DNA of 45,568 bases from DTKY01 sp037440765 (GCA_037440765.1 JBBITL010000034.1:1-45568); one strand, 5' to 3'. Counted from the first letter of the stretch, positions 1-12,259 are shown. A program made the numbers and translations. Notes: a model not told the origin generated them from the sequence alone.

Positions 1-53
1 GTGAGCGGAGTCTTGGTCTTGACCGTCCCGTCAACGAAGGTTTGTTCGAACAT
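1..53 (-). CDS. TonB-like energy transducer, N-terminal fragment
   Basis: Only the first 17 codons lie in the window. They begin at the ATG at 53-51 and read MFEQTFVDGTVKTKTPL before the edge. From memory, this N-terminus resembles the start of TonB-family energy transducers in Acidobacteriota, which precedes the membrane segment. An AAAGGG ribosome binding site lies five to ten bases upstream and overlaps the secF stop codon, so the gene appears translationally coupled to secF. A TonB-like protein would couple the proton-motive force to receptors such as the two encoded later in this window. The family call rests on a short peptide and is tentative; the existence of a gene start is well supported. 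Confidence 0.55.
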   Translation of the reverse strand, partial: MFEQTFVDGTVKTKTPL

Positions 54-58
54 GTTTG

Positions 59-1309
59 CTACCCTTTCTTAGCCTTGGGCCGTTGCGCCCCCCGGCTCAG
101 GTCGGTGCGCGATTCCTTGTCCCTCGCCGCCACCGCAGCGGCGCGGGCCCCCAGTCTCCGTTTCTCCCGGAAGTCCTCCCAGAATACCAGTATCGAGCTG
201 GCCACGAAAACCGAGGAGTATGTGCCTGCGATGATCCCGATGAACAGAGCGTACGCAATCCCGTTCAGGACAGGGCCGCCCAGAACGTATAACGCAACCG
301 TGCACAACAGTGTGGGGCCTGCGGTCAGGACCGTGCGGCTCAGCGTCTGGTTGATGCTCGTGTTGATCAACTTCTCCAGGGGACCCCGCCGCGCGGTTTT
401 CAGGTTCTCCCGCACGCGGTCAAAGATCACAATCTTATCGTTCATCGAGTAGCCGATCAAGGTCAGCAGGGCCGCGATCACGGTCAGGGAGATTTCGCGG
501 TTGAAGAAGGAGAAGAAGCCTATGGTGATGACCGTGTCGTGGATGATCGCCAGCACCGCCGCCACGCCCGCGATGAACTCGAAGCGGAACGCGATGTAGA
601 CCAGCATCCCGCCCAGGGCGTAAAGCGTGGCCAGGATGGCCTGGCGCCGCATATCGGCGCCGGCCTTGGGCCCGACGATCTCCACCTGCCGGATGGCGAA
701 CCGGCCGGCCGCCATCTCCTGCTTGAAGACCCCCAGCACCGCGGGGGTCACCCCGGGCACGGCCTTCAGTTCATCCACGCTGCCCAGCAGGCCGGAGCGG
801 CTCCTGTCCCGGAAGGCCCGCACATCGTCGACAAGCTTCTCCAATTGCTCGTCCGACAGCCCGGCTCCGGACCTCTGCAACGGATCCCGCAGGCGGTCGA
901 TCATGTCCTGGCGGCTGGCGTTGTTGATGTCCAAGCTGCCGGCGGGAGCGCCGAACTGCTCTTGCAGGGTCTGCGTGATGGCGTGGCGGGCGGCGTCCAG
1001 TTCCCGCTCGTCTCTGAGTTCCGTGCCGATGACCACCTCGTCGGCCTGAGCGCCGGCGATGTCATGGACCGTGGTCACGGTGACTTCGCCCGCCACCCGC
1101 GAGCCGATCAGCCGGCGGATCTGATCGATGGGCGGCTGTTCTCCGAACTTCACGTACATCAGGGTCCCGCCGCGGAAATCGATCCCGTAGTTCGGGCCTC
1201 CCTTTACAACGAGGCTGACGATGCTGCCCAGGATAAACACCCCGGACACCGCAAGCGCCAGCCAGCGCTTGCTGAGGAAGTCGATATTGGTCGGCTTGAA
1301 GAGTTCCAT
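59..1309 (-). CDS. secF: Protein translocase subunit SecF with inserted domain
   Basis: SecF works with SecD and YajC at the SecYEG channel, using the proton-motive force to pull exported proteins across the inner membrane. At 416 residues it is about 100 longer than usual. Membrane segment 1 is at about 14-36, followed by the FRGG motif at 45-48. The conserved VEIVGPKAGADMRRQA stretch (209-224) leads into the five-helix bundle, and the tail (about 375-416) is basic. The extra length lies in the first periplasmic loop at about 120-200. It contains LDINNAS (126-132) and LKAVPGVTPAVLGVF (181-195), which resemble helix-hairpin-helix segments. The ATG at 1309 follows a weak AAAAGA site. It lies 137 bases after secD and 5 bases before the TonB-like gene. 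Confidence 0.95.
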   Translation of the reverse strand: MELFKPTNIDFLSKRWLALAVSGVFILGSIVSLVVKGGPNYGIDFRGGTLMYVKFGEQPPIDQIRRLIGSRVAGEVTVTTVHDIAGAQADEVVIGTELRDERELDAARHAITQTLQEQFGAPAGSLDINNASRQDMIDRLRDPLQRSGAGLSDEQLEKLVDDVRAFRDRSRSGLLGSVDELKAVPGVTPAVLGVFKQEMAAGRFAIRQVEIVGPKAGADMRRQAILATLYALGGMLVYIAFRFEFIAGVAAVLAIIHDTVITIGFFSFFNREISLTVIAALLTLIGYSMNDKIVIFDRVRENLKTARRGPLEKLINTSINQTLSRTVLTAGPTLLCTVALYVLGGPVLNGIAYALFIGIIAGTYSSVFVASSILVFWEDFREKRRLGARAAAVAARDKESRTDLSRGAQRPKAKKG

Positions 1310-1446
1310 CTAAACGGTCTTTTCGCCGCTCAGCCGGAATAGACACCGGCGGCGCCAATAATGTTCCGGCGAGGTTGAAACAAACCCGCCACGGGACAAT
1401 CTCACCATTATCCCTGCCCTTTGCCTTCTGCTGCCCGCGACTTGCG

Positions 1447-3063
1447 CTATATGCTCAGCTCCGCCATGCGGGGATTCCGGTACAGCGAGTAGTCGAACAT
1501 GGTCCTTGAGACGAAAACAGCCGTGAACAGGTTGGCCACCAGTCCGACCACCAGCGTCACAGCGAAGCCCTTGACCGGCCCCGTGCCGAACATAAAGAGG
1601 AAAGCGCTGGCCACAACGGTCGTCACGTGCGTGTCGATGATGGTCAGAAACGCGCGATCGAAACCGGAGCTGACGGCCGAAGGAATCCCCTTGCCGGCCC
1701 GCAGCTCTTCCCGGATCCTCTCAAAAATCAGTACGTTGCTGTCCACCGCCATGCCCAGGCTTAGAATCAGGCCGGCGATGCCGGGCAGCGTCCAGACCGC
1801 GTTGAAGTAGCCTAGCACGGCCAGCGTGATGACGCCGTTCAGCAGCAGGGCGATCACGGCGTTCACGCCGCTCTTGCGGTAGTAGACCAGCATCACCAGG
1901 ATGACCATCACCAGCCCGACCAGCCCGGCCGTGACGCCCTGCCGTATCGAATCCGCTCCGAGCGAGGGGCCGATGGTCCGCTCCTCCAGGTAGATCACAC
2001 CGGCGGGCAGGGACCCCGCCCGCAACACCAGGGCCAGGTCCGAGGCCTCCTGCTCTCCGCCGATGCCGGTTATCCGGCCGGAGTCCTCGATGCGGTTCTC
2101 GATGGTGGCCACGCTCTGAATCTGGCCGTCCAGCACCACCGCCAGGCTCCTGCCCACGTTGTCTCCCGTGAACCGTCCGAAGCGGCGCGCGCCGTCCTGC
2201 GTAAGAGTGAAGCTCGTTTCCCAGCGATTGAACTCATCCCGGCCGGGCCGCGCGTTGCGCAGATCGCGACCTGTGATCACCGCGGAGCGATTCAGCAGAT
2301 ACCAGCTCGGCTCAGCCGATCTGCCCGGAGCCATCCTGACCACCCGTGTGTTCAGCGGCAGCACCCCGCCGTGTCTGGCCATGGCCTGTTCGAAGCTGGA
2401 GAACGGCCCGTCGCGCACCTCGGTGATCTCCAGCATGGCGGCCGTCTGCATGAGGTTCTTAACGCGCGCCGGATCGTCCACTCCGGGAAGCTGGACCAGA
2501 ATCTCGTATTCGGCGTCCGCTCTGCCGTGCAATTGGATGCTGGGCTCGGTCAGCCCCAGGCCGTTGATCCGCTGCTCGATGGTGCGCATGGTGCGCTCCA
2601 CCGTATCGTGCTTAATGGCCAGCAGTTCCGTCGGCCGGAGATTCATCCTGTAGTCGGTGGCCCCCACCGGCGTCAGCGTCCATGAAGGGTAGCGTTCGCT
2701 GGCGATGCGTCGCAGATCGGCCGACTTGGCCTCCGGCACCCCGCGCACGTTCACTTGGATGGAGTCGGCCTCCTGGATCGAGGCCGGATCGCTGCGGTCC
2801 ATGGAGGTGAACTCCACGTTCGCCTTGCGGAGGTCCTCTCGCAGCCGCTCCATGGTCTGATCGGCCTCCACCTTCATGGCGTCCTGTATCTGCACCTGTA
2901 GCAGAAGGTGGCTTCCGCCTCGCAGGTCCAGCCCCAGCTTTATGTTCTGTGCGAGGTTCTCCCTCAGGCCGGAGGCGCTCCTGGGCAGGCCGATGACCCC
3001 CACAATACAGATCACGACCATAGCCAGGATCGTGATGCCTTTGCCTATGAGTTTCCTCTCCAT
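1447..3063 (-). CDS. secD: Protein translocase subunit SecD
   Basis: SecD is the large partner of SecF in the proton-driven SecDF-YajC complex. The 538-residue protein has membrane segment 1 at about 9-26, the LDLRGG motif at 45-50, and a long periplasmic region with the P1 and head domains to about residue 365. A C-terminal membrane bundle follows, containing the family motif GMAVDSNVLIFERIREE. Length and order match ordinary SecD. The ATG at 3063 lies five bases after the yajC stop with a GAAGGG site upstream, so coupled translation with yajC is likely. In the 137 bases between secD and secF I see no convincing promoter or terminator. Confidence 0.97.
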   Translation of the reverse strand: MERKLIGKGITILAMVVICIVGVIGLPRSASGLRENLAQNIKLGLDLRGGSHLLLQVQIQDAMKVEADQTMERLREDLRKANVEFTSMDRSDPASIQEADSIQVNVRGVPEAKSADLRRIASERYPSWTLTPVGATDYRMNLRPTELLAIKHDTVERTMRTIEQRINGLGLTEPSIQLHGRADAEYEILVQLPGVDDPARVKNLMQTAAMLEITEVRDGPFSSFEQAMARHGGVLPLNTRVVRMAPGRSAEPSWYLLNRSAVITGRDLRNARPGRDEFNRWETSFTLTQDGARRFGRFTGDNVGRSLAVVLDGQIQSVATIENRIEDSGRITGIGGEQEASDLALVLRAGSLPAGVIYLEERTIGPSLGADSIRQGVTAGLVGLVMVILVMLVYYRKSGVNAVIALLLNGVITLAVLGYFNAVWTLPGIAGLILSLGMAVDSNVLIFERIREELRAGKGIPSAVSSGFDRAFLTIIDTHVTTVVASAFLFMFGTGPVKGFAVTLVVGLVANLFTAVFVSRTMFDYSLYRNPRMAELSI

Positions 3064-3068
3064 GGCGC

Positions 3069-3377
3069 TCAGCCCTTCTTTTCAGGGACGAGGGCCGCCA
3101 CCGCGCTGCGGGCAATCTGGATCTTGATGCTGTCCGGCTTGACGCGCAGTATGATCGTATCGCCGTCGATGGAAACGATGGTGCCCACGATGCCGCCCGA
3201 GGTCAGAACCACGCTGCCCGCCTGCAACTCCTTCAGCATCTTCTGCTGCTGCTTCTTCTGCCGCTGCATGGGCAGGAACAGGAGAAAATAGAAGATGGCG
3301 AAAATCAGCAGGATGGGCAGGAAGCCTAGCACCGGGTTGGACGGGGTGGAAGTCTGCAACAAAAGCCCTGGAAACAC
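3069..3377 (-). CDS. yajC: Preprotein translocase subunit YajC
   Basis: YajC is a small single-pass inner membrane protein that associates with SecDF. The 102-residue product has one hydrophobic segment at about 17-36, then the conserved PMQRQKKQQQKML basic stretch and a small beta-rich cytoplasmic domain containing VVLTSGGIVGTIVSID. The start is GTG at 3377-3375; no in-frame ATG lies near, and a GAGG site sits upstream. It lies between tgt (89-base gap) and secD (5-base gap), the usual bacterial order. Confidence 0.95.
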   Translation of the reverse strand: MFPGLLLQTSTPSNPVLGFLPILLIFAIFYFLLFLPMQRQKKQQQKMLKELQAGSVVLTSGGIVGTIVSIDGDTIILRVKPDSIKIQIARSAVAALVPEKKG

Positions 3378-3466
3378 AATCAGCCTCGTGCCTGCGCCGG
3401 CTGCTGGAGCGCAAACCGTTCACTGACCCTCAGGTTCAATAGCGGGGACAGATGCAGGCAATCTCC

Positions 3467-4597
3467 CTACTTCCCCTCGCGCGGCAGGGCGCACAGCCTC
3501 CGCGCGCTCTCCGGGAAAGCACCAAACATTATAGCCTGCCTGAGCTCTCTCATAATGTCAAGGTAGCGCTTCAGATTGTGGAGGGTCGCCAGGGTGGAGA
3601 ACAGCATCTCGCCCGACAGAAAAAGGTGCCGCAGGTAGGCGCGGGAGAAGTGGCGGCAGGTGTAGCAGCCGCAGTTCCCGTCCACCGGGGACGCATCGTC
3701 CTTATACCTGGCCTGCTTGATGACGACCCTGCCGCTCGAGGTGAACAGGCACCCGTTGCGCGCGTTGCGCGAGGGCATGACGCAGTCCATCATGTCCACC
3801 CCACGGGCCACGTACTCGGCCAGTTCCTCGGGCATGCCCACTCCCATCACGTAACGGGGGCGCGCGCGGGGAAGCAGTGGAACCGTGGCTTCCACCATCT
3901 CCAGGCTCAGGGCCCGCGGCTCACCCACCGACAAGCCGCCGATGGCGTAGCCGTCGGCGTCAAGCTCCAGGAGCCGGCTCGCGCATTCGCGCCGCAGACC
4001 GGAGAACATCGATCCCTGCACGATGGGGAACAGCGACGAAGCGGCCTGTTCGCGCCGGCGGAAATGCTCAAATGACGCCTGCGCCCAGCTAACCGTGCGC
4101 CGCACCGACCGGCGGGCGGCCTCGTGCGAGGCCGGGTACTCCAGGCACTCGTCCAGCGTCATGATGATGTCGCTGCCGAGCGCCAGTTGGACGTCGACCG
4201 TGGAGGCCGGCGTGAACAGGTGCTGGTCTCCGTTCAGGTGTGAGCGGAACAGGACGCCCTCGTCGGTGACTCTGCTCAGGGTTCTCAGGCTGAAGACCTG
4301 GAAGCCGCCCGAGTCGGTCAGAATGGCCCGGTCCCAGTTCATGAAGCCGTGCAGCCCTCCCAGCCGCCGTATGGTCTCGTGCCCGGGCCGCAAGTAGAGG
4401 TGGTACGTGTTCGCCAGAACAATCCTGGCGCCGAGATCCCCGGCCAGTTCACGCGGGCTCAGCCCCTTGACCGTGGCCTGCGTTCCCACGGGCATGAACA
4501 CGGGGGTTTCGACCACGCCGTGCGGGGTGTGAAGCAGGCCGGCGCGCGCGCCCGTCACCGGGCACTCAGCCACAATCTCGAACCGGACGGAACCCAC
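3467..4597 (-). CDS. tgt: tRNA-guanine transglycosylase
   Basis: Tgt exchanges guanine-34 for the queuosine precursor preQ1 in GUN-anticodon tRNAs. The 376-residue TIM-barrel protein has the family opening TPHGVVETPVFMPVGTQ (24-40), the catalytic TDSGGFQ with Asp95, the nucleophile Asp271 in the MMDCVMPSRNARNG segment, and zinc ligands Cys309, Cys311, Cys314 and His340. The start is GTG at 4597-4595: an in-frame stop lies four codons upstream, and the ATG at 4605 is out of frame. A TAGAAT hexamer ends six bases before the GTG, so the transcript may be leaderless. It heads the tgt-yajC-secDF operon, as in many bacteria. Confidence 0.97.
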   Translation of the reverse strand: MGSVRFEIVAECPVTGARAGLLHTPHGVVETPVFMPVGTQATVKGLSPRELAGDLGARIVLANTYHLYLRPGHETIRRLGGLHGFMNWDRAILTDSGGFQVFSLRTLSRVTDEGVLFRSHLNGDQHLFTPASTVDVQLALGSDIIMTLDECLEYPASHEAARRSVRRTVSWAQASFEHFRRREQAASSLFPIVQGSMFSGLRRECASRLLELDADGYAIGGLSVGEPRALSLEMVEATVPLLPRARPRYVMGVGMPEELAEYVARGVDMMDCVMPSRNARNGCLFTSSGRVVIKQARYKDDASPVDGNCGCYTCRHFSRAYLRHLFLSGEMLFSTLATLHNLKRYLDIMRELRQAIMFGAFPESARRLCALPREGK

Positions 4598-4603
4598 CTC
4601 ACC

Positions 4604-4609
4604 ATTCTA
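4604..4609 (-). promoter_or_regulatory. Putative -10 element of the tgt-yajC-secDF operon
   Basis: Read on the minus strand, 4609-4604 is TAGAAT, close to the TATAAT consensus. It lies six bases before the GTG start of tgt. Transcription would start at or next to the start codon, giving a leaderless or nearly leaderless mRNA. I see no good -35 hexamer. Confidence 0.4.
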
Positions 4610-4641
4610 AGGGCGGGGCGGCCGGGCGAGACTCCGGGAAG

Positions 4642-4650
4642 TGCTAAAAT
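4642..4650 (+). promoter_or_regulatory. Putative extended -10 promoter of the nitroreductase gene
   Basis: TGCTAAAAT combines an extended -10 TGn with a TAAAAT hexamer at 4645-4650. The ATG follows nine bases later, so the transcript would have almost no 5' leader. No clear -35 is present, as expected for an extended -10 promoter. Confidence 0.45.
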
Positions 4651-4659
4651 CGCTAATCG

Positions 4660-5346
4660 ATGATGATCAGATCCTTTTTTCGTTTTCCCGCCAAGAGTGC
4701 TGCCGCCGTGGCCCTCGCCGCCTGTTTCGTTGCGGCGCCGGGCCATGCCCAATCTGAGTTTGTAACGCTGCCCAAGGCCCGCATGGACGCGGGCAAGCCC
4801 CTCATGCGGGCGCTCGCCGAGCGGAAGACCACGCGCGAATTCAGCGACAGGACGTTGTCCCCCCAACAGCTGTCGGATCTTCTCTGGGCGGCTTTCGGGG
4901 TGAACCGGCCGCAAGCGGACCGGCCGGGACTCGGCCGGACGGCCCCCTCGGCCATGAACCGGCAGGAGATCGACCTCTACGTTGCGCTGCCGGACGGGGC
5001 CTACGCGTACGAGGCGGAGCCACACCGGCTGCGGAGGATCCTGAGCGGCGACATCCGCGCCAAGACCGGGCCGGCGGCGGCGGCCAAGGCCGCGGTGACG
5101 ATCATCTATGTTTCGGATCTCGCCAAGGCCACCATGCCCGGGCGGTCGAGCCCCGAGCCGGGTTACTCGAACATCAACGCGGGCTTCATCGGACAGAACG
5201 TGTATCTTTTTGCGGCGTCCGAGGGGCTGGGCGCCTGGTTCCGCGGCTCCATTCCGGACGCGAAGGAGATGAGTCAGACCCTGAAGCTCCGGCCAGACCA
5301 GCACATCATCTACGTCCAGACCGTGGGTTATCCGGCGGCGCCCTAG
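4660..5346 (+). CDS. Exported SagB/ThcOx-type nitroreductase-family protein
   Basis: This 228-residue protein has a signal peptide (charged start, hydrophobic 13-26, likely cleavage after GHAQ at about 31) and one nitroreductase fold. The RALAERKTTREFSDRTLS segment (50-67) carries the N-terminal arginines that bind FMN phosphate in this family. RTAPSAMNRQEIDLYV (93-108) is the pattern of the SagB-type branch. Nitroreductases use FMN and usually NAD(P)H to reduce nitro groups, quinones or similar substrates; the substrate here cannot be told. Export is odd for a flavoenzyme and would need folding before translocation or FMN loading outside, though exported members of this branch are known in environmental bacteria. 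It stands between the divergent tgt operon and recO. Confidence 0.85.
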   Translation: MMIRSFFRFPAKSAAAVALAACFVAAPGHAQSEFVTLPKARMDAGKPLMRALAERKTTREFSDRTLSPQQLSDLLWAAFGVNRPQADRPGLGRTAPSAMNRQEIDLYVALPDGAYAYEAEPHRLRRILSGDIRAKTGPAAAAKAAVTIIYVSDLAKATMPGRSSPEPGYSNINAGFIGQNVYLFAASEGLGAWFRGSIPDAKEMSQTLKLRPDQHIIYVQTVGYPAAP

Positions 5347-5360
5347 CCGCGGCGCCGCTG

Positions 5361-5369
5361 TGCTACATT
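5361..5369 (+). promoter_or_regulatory. Putative extended -10 promoter of recO-glyQS-ppdK
   Basis: TGCTACATT is an extended -10 (TGn plus TACATT), 23 bases before the recO ATG and just after the nitroreductase stop. It has the same GTGCTA core as the elements at 4641 and 11862. No matching -35 is visible. Confidence 0.4.
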
Positions 5370-5392
5370 AGGTCTTACCGCCTCTCGCCGAA

Positions 5393-6033
5393 ATGCCGGC
5401 CCGGGTGAGCGAGTCATTAATCCTGCGAACGTATCCATATCGGGAAGCGGATGTGGTAGTGAGTTTCCTGACGCGGGACCAGGGCAAGTTGCGGGGGGTC
5501 GCCAGGTACGCCCGGCGGCCCAAGAGCGGTTTTGGCGCCGGGCTGGAGAGGCTCTCCCACGTGCGGGCGGCCTACTTCCAGCGCGAAAACCGGGAGCTGG
5601 TGAGCCTGGATTCCTGCGAGCTGATTCGCTCCGTCTTCGAGCTGCAATCAGACTACGCAACGGCGGTGGCCCTGGATTACGTGGCGGAGGTCGCCGAGCA
5701 GCTCCTGGCTCCGGCCGAGCAGAGCGAACGCTTCTTCCGGCTGCTGGTGGCGGTTCTGGATTATTTGAGGACGTCCCGCAGCCCGGGCCTGTGGCCGGCG
5801 GTGGCTTACTTCACGCTGTGGGCGGTGAGGCTGTCTGGCTTTCTGCCCGGCTTGCGGGTCGGCCAGGAGTCCTTGGCGCTGGCGGATGAGATGCTGAACA
5901 AGCCTATTAAAGAACTGACGCCTCGAACCTGGACGAGGGAGACAGCCTCGGACCTGCGGCGCTTCCTTGTCGGGGAGATTGAAACCCACGTCGAGCGCCG
6001 CCTGGTGACCGTCCCGATTCTGGAAGCTCTCTG

Positions 6034-6034
<1 letters not shown>
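5393..6034 (+). CDS. recO: DNA repair protein RecO, zinc-finger-less form
   Basis: RecO anneals DNA strands and, with RecR, loads RecA onto SSB-coated DNA in the RecFOR pathway. The N-terminal OB fold is clear: SESLILRTYPYREADVVVSFLTRDQGKLRGVARYARR with a basic surface, followed by the helical domain. At 213 residues it is shorter than the usual 240-250. After the FLPGL segment, where many RecO proteins have a four-cysteine zinc module, the chain goes straight to a Leu/Ala-rich stretch. The only cysteine is in SLDSCEL. Loss of the zinc ligands is known in some RecO proteins, including that of E. coli. The stop overlaps the glyQ start (TGATG). Confidence 0.93.
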
Positions 6035-6917
<883 letters not shown>

Positions 6918-6921
<4 letters not shown>

Positions 6922-8912
6922 AGGCGCTCCCTTTCCTGCTCGAAATCGGGACCGAGGAAATCCCGGACTGGATGATCCCGCCCGCCCTGAAACACCTGGG
7001 CGAGCTGTTCGAGGGCCTGCTCAAGGACAACCGGCTGGACGGCAAGGTCACCATGCTGGAGAGCACGCCGCGCCGCCTGGTTCTGAAGGCCGAGGGGCTT
7101 CCGCGGCGGCAGCCGCCGGCCGTGGAACTGGTCACCGGCCCGCCCACGTCCGCTGGCGAGGGCGCGGCCGCCGGTTTCGCCCGGAAGTTGGGCGTCGAGC
7201 CAGCCGCGCTGAAGAGGGTGAAGACGCCCAAGGGCGAGTACCTGGCGTACAGAAAGAAGGTGGCCGGACGCGCCACGCTGGACATTCTGGCCTCCAACCT
7301 GGCGGATCTGATCCTCAAGATCTACTTCCCCAAGACAATGTACTGGACCGGGAAGGGCGGCCCGCGTTTCATACGCCCCATCCGCTGGATTGTGGCGCTG
7401 CTGGGCTCCAGGGTGGTCCCCTTCGAGCTGGCCGGGGTGAAGTCTGGCAACACGACGCGCGGCCACCGGCAACTGGGCAGCCAGAAGATCCGGGTGACGA
7501 TCGAGAACTACACCAGCCGGCTCAGGGCCAACTGGGTGATGCTGCCCGCCTGGGAGCGGCGGCTGACGATCCAGAGCCAGGCCGACGCCCTGTTTGAAGC
7601 CCGCGGCGTCTACGTGCGTCCCGACGCCGCCCTGCTCGACACGCTGACCCACCTGACGGAGTATCCGGCCACCATCGTCGGCGGATTCGACGAGCAGTTC
7701 CTGGCGCTGCCCGAAGAGGTGCTGGTCACCGTCATGCGGCACCACCAGAGGTACTTCTCGATTTACAACGAGGACGAAACCCTGGCGCCCTGCTTCATGG
7801 CGGTCATGAACACGCTGGACGATCCCGATGGGCTGGTCCGGCAGGGCAACGAGAGGGTGCTGCGGGCGCGCTTCAACGACGCCAGCTTTTTCTGGGTCAT
7901 GGACCAGAAGCGGAAGCTCGCCGAGCGTCTCGCCGACCTGGACAATGTGACCTGGCAGGCTCAACTCGGCTCCTATGGCGACAAGACGCGCCGCGTGGCG
8001 GCCCTGGTCAAGGAACTGGGCGGCAGCGAGCACGCCCAGCGCGCGGCTCTGCTGTGCAAGTGCGACCTGACCACCGATATGGTCAAAGAGTTCACCGAGC
8101 TTCAGGGTGTCATCGGAGGTTTGTACGCGCGGGCGCAGGGCGAGCCGCCCGAGGCATGGCGGGCCATTTACGACCACTACAAGCCGGCGAGCATGGAAGA
8201 CAAGATCCCCTCGACCGGAGAGGGGCGCCTGGTGTCGCTCGCCGACAAATTGGACACCCTGCGTGGATGCTTCCGAATCGGCCTGGTCCCGAGCGGATCC
8301 AAGGACCCCTTCGGGCTGCGGCGCGCGGCGCAGGGAGTGGTGAGGATCCTGGCCGAAGGGAATATGCCCCTGGGGCTCGGGAGGCTGCTGGGGGACAGCG
8401 CGGAACTTAGGGAGTTCTTCCTGGACCGCGTGCGGTATTACTTCCGTGATGTCCGGGGATTCAGGTACGACGAGGTTAACGCCGTGCTGGCTTCGGGCTG
8501 GGACGACCTGGCGGACGCAGCGAGCCGGCTCTCGGCCATTCAGGCCGTGAGGCCTACGGAGAACTTCGAGCCGCTGGCGGCCAGCTTCAAGCGCATCCGT
8601 AACATACTCAGGCAGGCCGGCTTCACCGGGGGCGGGCCGGTGAGCGAGCCGCTTCTGGAAGAAGGACCGGAGCGCGCGCTCCACGCGGACTTCAACGCGG
8701 TCCGGCTGGCCGTGGAGGAGAGTCAGACCTACCAGCGGAAGCTGGAGCATATCGCGGGACTGCGGCCCGCCGTGGACCTGTTCTTCGACAAGGTCCTGGT
8801 CAACGCTCAGGACGGCGGCGTGCGGCACAACCGTCTGACCCTGCTGCACAATCTGTTGACGGAGTTTTCGGCAATCGCCGACTTTTCGGAAATCGTAACT
8901 CAAGCCAATTGA
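6918..8912 (+). CDS. glyS: Glycyl-tRNA synthetase beta subunit
   Basis: GlyS is the tRNA-recognising partner of GlyQ. The 664-residue protein begins MKALPFLLEIGTEEIPDWM, the normal family start, and continues with the central region around MYWTGKGGPRFIRPIRWIVALLGS, an HD-like domain and a C-terminal helical DALR-type anticodon-binding region. I chose the ATG at 6918, which overlaps the glyQ stop and has a perfect AGGAGG eight bases upstream. The in-frame GTG at 6897 would add seven Gly/Ala-rich residues inside the end of glyQ and lacks such a site. Confidence 0.97.
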
Positions 8913-8937
8913 ACTTACCAAGGAGAATAGGAACGCT

Positions 8938-11667
<2,730 letters not shown>

Positions 11668-11680
11668 GGGAACGGCTCGC

Positions 11681-11704
11681 CACAAAGACACGAAGGCACA
11701 AAGA
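11681..11704 (+). repeat. Three tandem 8-base units downstream of ppdK
   Basis: CACAAAGA, CACGAAGG and CACAAAGA follow one another without gaps, 14 bases after the ppdK stop and just before the terminator. Similar CACAAAGACACGAAGG strings occur between genes in many environmental bacterial genomes, to my recollection. In this window I see one copy. Function unknown. Confidence 0.6.
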
Positions 11705-11715
11705 CGGAAACTCAA

Positions 11716-11747
11716 GGGGTGGGGGCGCAGGCCCTCACCCTTTTTTT
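11716..11747 (+). terminator. Rho-independent terminator of the recO-glyQS-ppdK operon
   Basis: The arms GGGTGGGGGC (11717-11726) and GCCCTCACCC (11731-11740) pair over ten positions with one G-T wobble. They enclose a GCAG loop and are followed directly by seven T residues. It is the only classic stem-plus-T-tract terminator I found in the window. Confidence 0.92.
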
Positions 11748-11862
11748 CTTCATTATGCTGCGACGGGCCGGCAGCCCGGGCGCCTCAGACCGGCAGCAGC
11801 TTCTGGCGAACCCGCGCGCCAGTGGCTGGCAGCTCCGGACCGCCACTCTTCCATGCCGCGCG

Positions 11863-11871
11863 TGCTAGACT
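11863..11871 (+). promoter_or_regulatory. Putative extended -10 promoter of rpmE
   Basis: TGCTAGACT gives TGn plus TAGACT, 37 bases before the rpmE ATG, downstream of the ppdK terminator. It shares the GTGCTA core with the elements at 4641 and 5360. No clear -35 is visible. Confidence 0.4.
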
Positions 11872-11908
11872 GAAAATTCAACGCAACATCGAAAGGGATC
11901 CGTCCGCA

Positions 11909-12118
11909 ATGAAAGCCGGGATTCACCCCGCCTACAACGAGATCAACATTATCTGCGCCTGCGGGTACAGCTTCCGCAGCCGGTCCACTCACAAGGGCGA
12001 CATGCGCGTGGAGATCTGCTCCAACTGTCACCCGTTCTTCACGGGCCGGCAGAAGCTGATCGATACGGCGGGGCGCATCGACCGCTTCCAGCGCAAGTAC
12101 GCGAAGGTGCAGAAGTAG
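11909..12118 (+). CDS. rpmE: 50S ribosomal protein L31, zinc-binding form
   Basis: This 69-residue large-subunit protein begins MKAGIHPAYNEINIICACGYSF, the standard L31 start. It keeps the four zinc ligands Cys16, Cys18, Cys37 and Cys40 of the C+ form, and ends with the normal RFQRKYAK segment. The ATG at 11909 follows an AAAGGG site at 11892-11897. The frame is open upstream to 11822, but that part overlaps the promoter and lacks family similarity. It lies alone between the ppdK terminator and the convergent lnt operon. Confidence 0.97.
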   Translation: MKAGIHPAYNEINIICACGYSFRSRSTHKGDMRVEICSNCHPFFTGRQKLIDTAGRIDRFQRKYAKVQK

Positions 12119-12156
12119 CCGCTGGCGCTGCTGGCCGAAGCGCGCTGAACAAATGC

Positions 12157-12228
12157 GCCCGCTTGCGGACGCGCGCGGTTCTGTGCTTTCGAGGTGTTGC
12201 ACAGAACCGCGACCGTGAGGGAGCGGGC
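12157..12228. repeat. REP-like extended palindrome between rpmE and lnt
   Basis: Inner arms of 13 bases pair perfectly (CGCGGTTCTGTGC at 12174-12186 with its complement at 12199-12211) around a 12-base loop. Outer arms GCCCGCT (12157-12163) and AGCGGGC (12222-12228) also pair, and each is exactly ten bases from the inner arm. It lies between convergent genes and could stop transcription from both sides, although it has no T tract. The sequence resembles the CCCTCACGGTCGCGG-type intergenic repeats I recall from Acidobacteriota and Planctomycetota genomes. Only one copy is visible here. Confidence 0.75.
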
Positions 12229-12259
12229 TTGCAGGCCTGCGGACCTCTGACTCCGGACA

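Noticed and set aside
1310..1446. A separate small gene between secD and secF
   Set aside because: The only open frame there runs antisense or out of frame into secF and has no coding character.
11822..11908. A longer L31 starting at 11822
   Set aside because: The extra 29 residues lie over the promoter region and precede the invariant MKAGIHP start.
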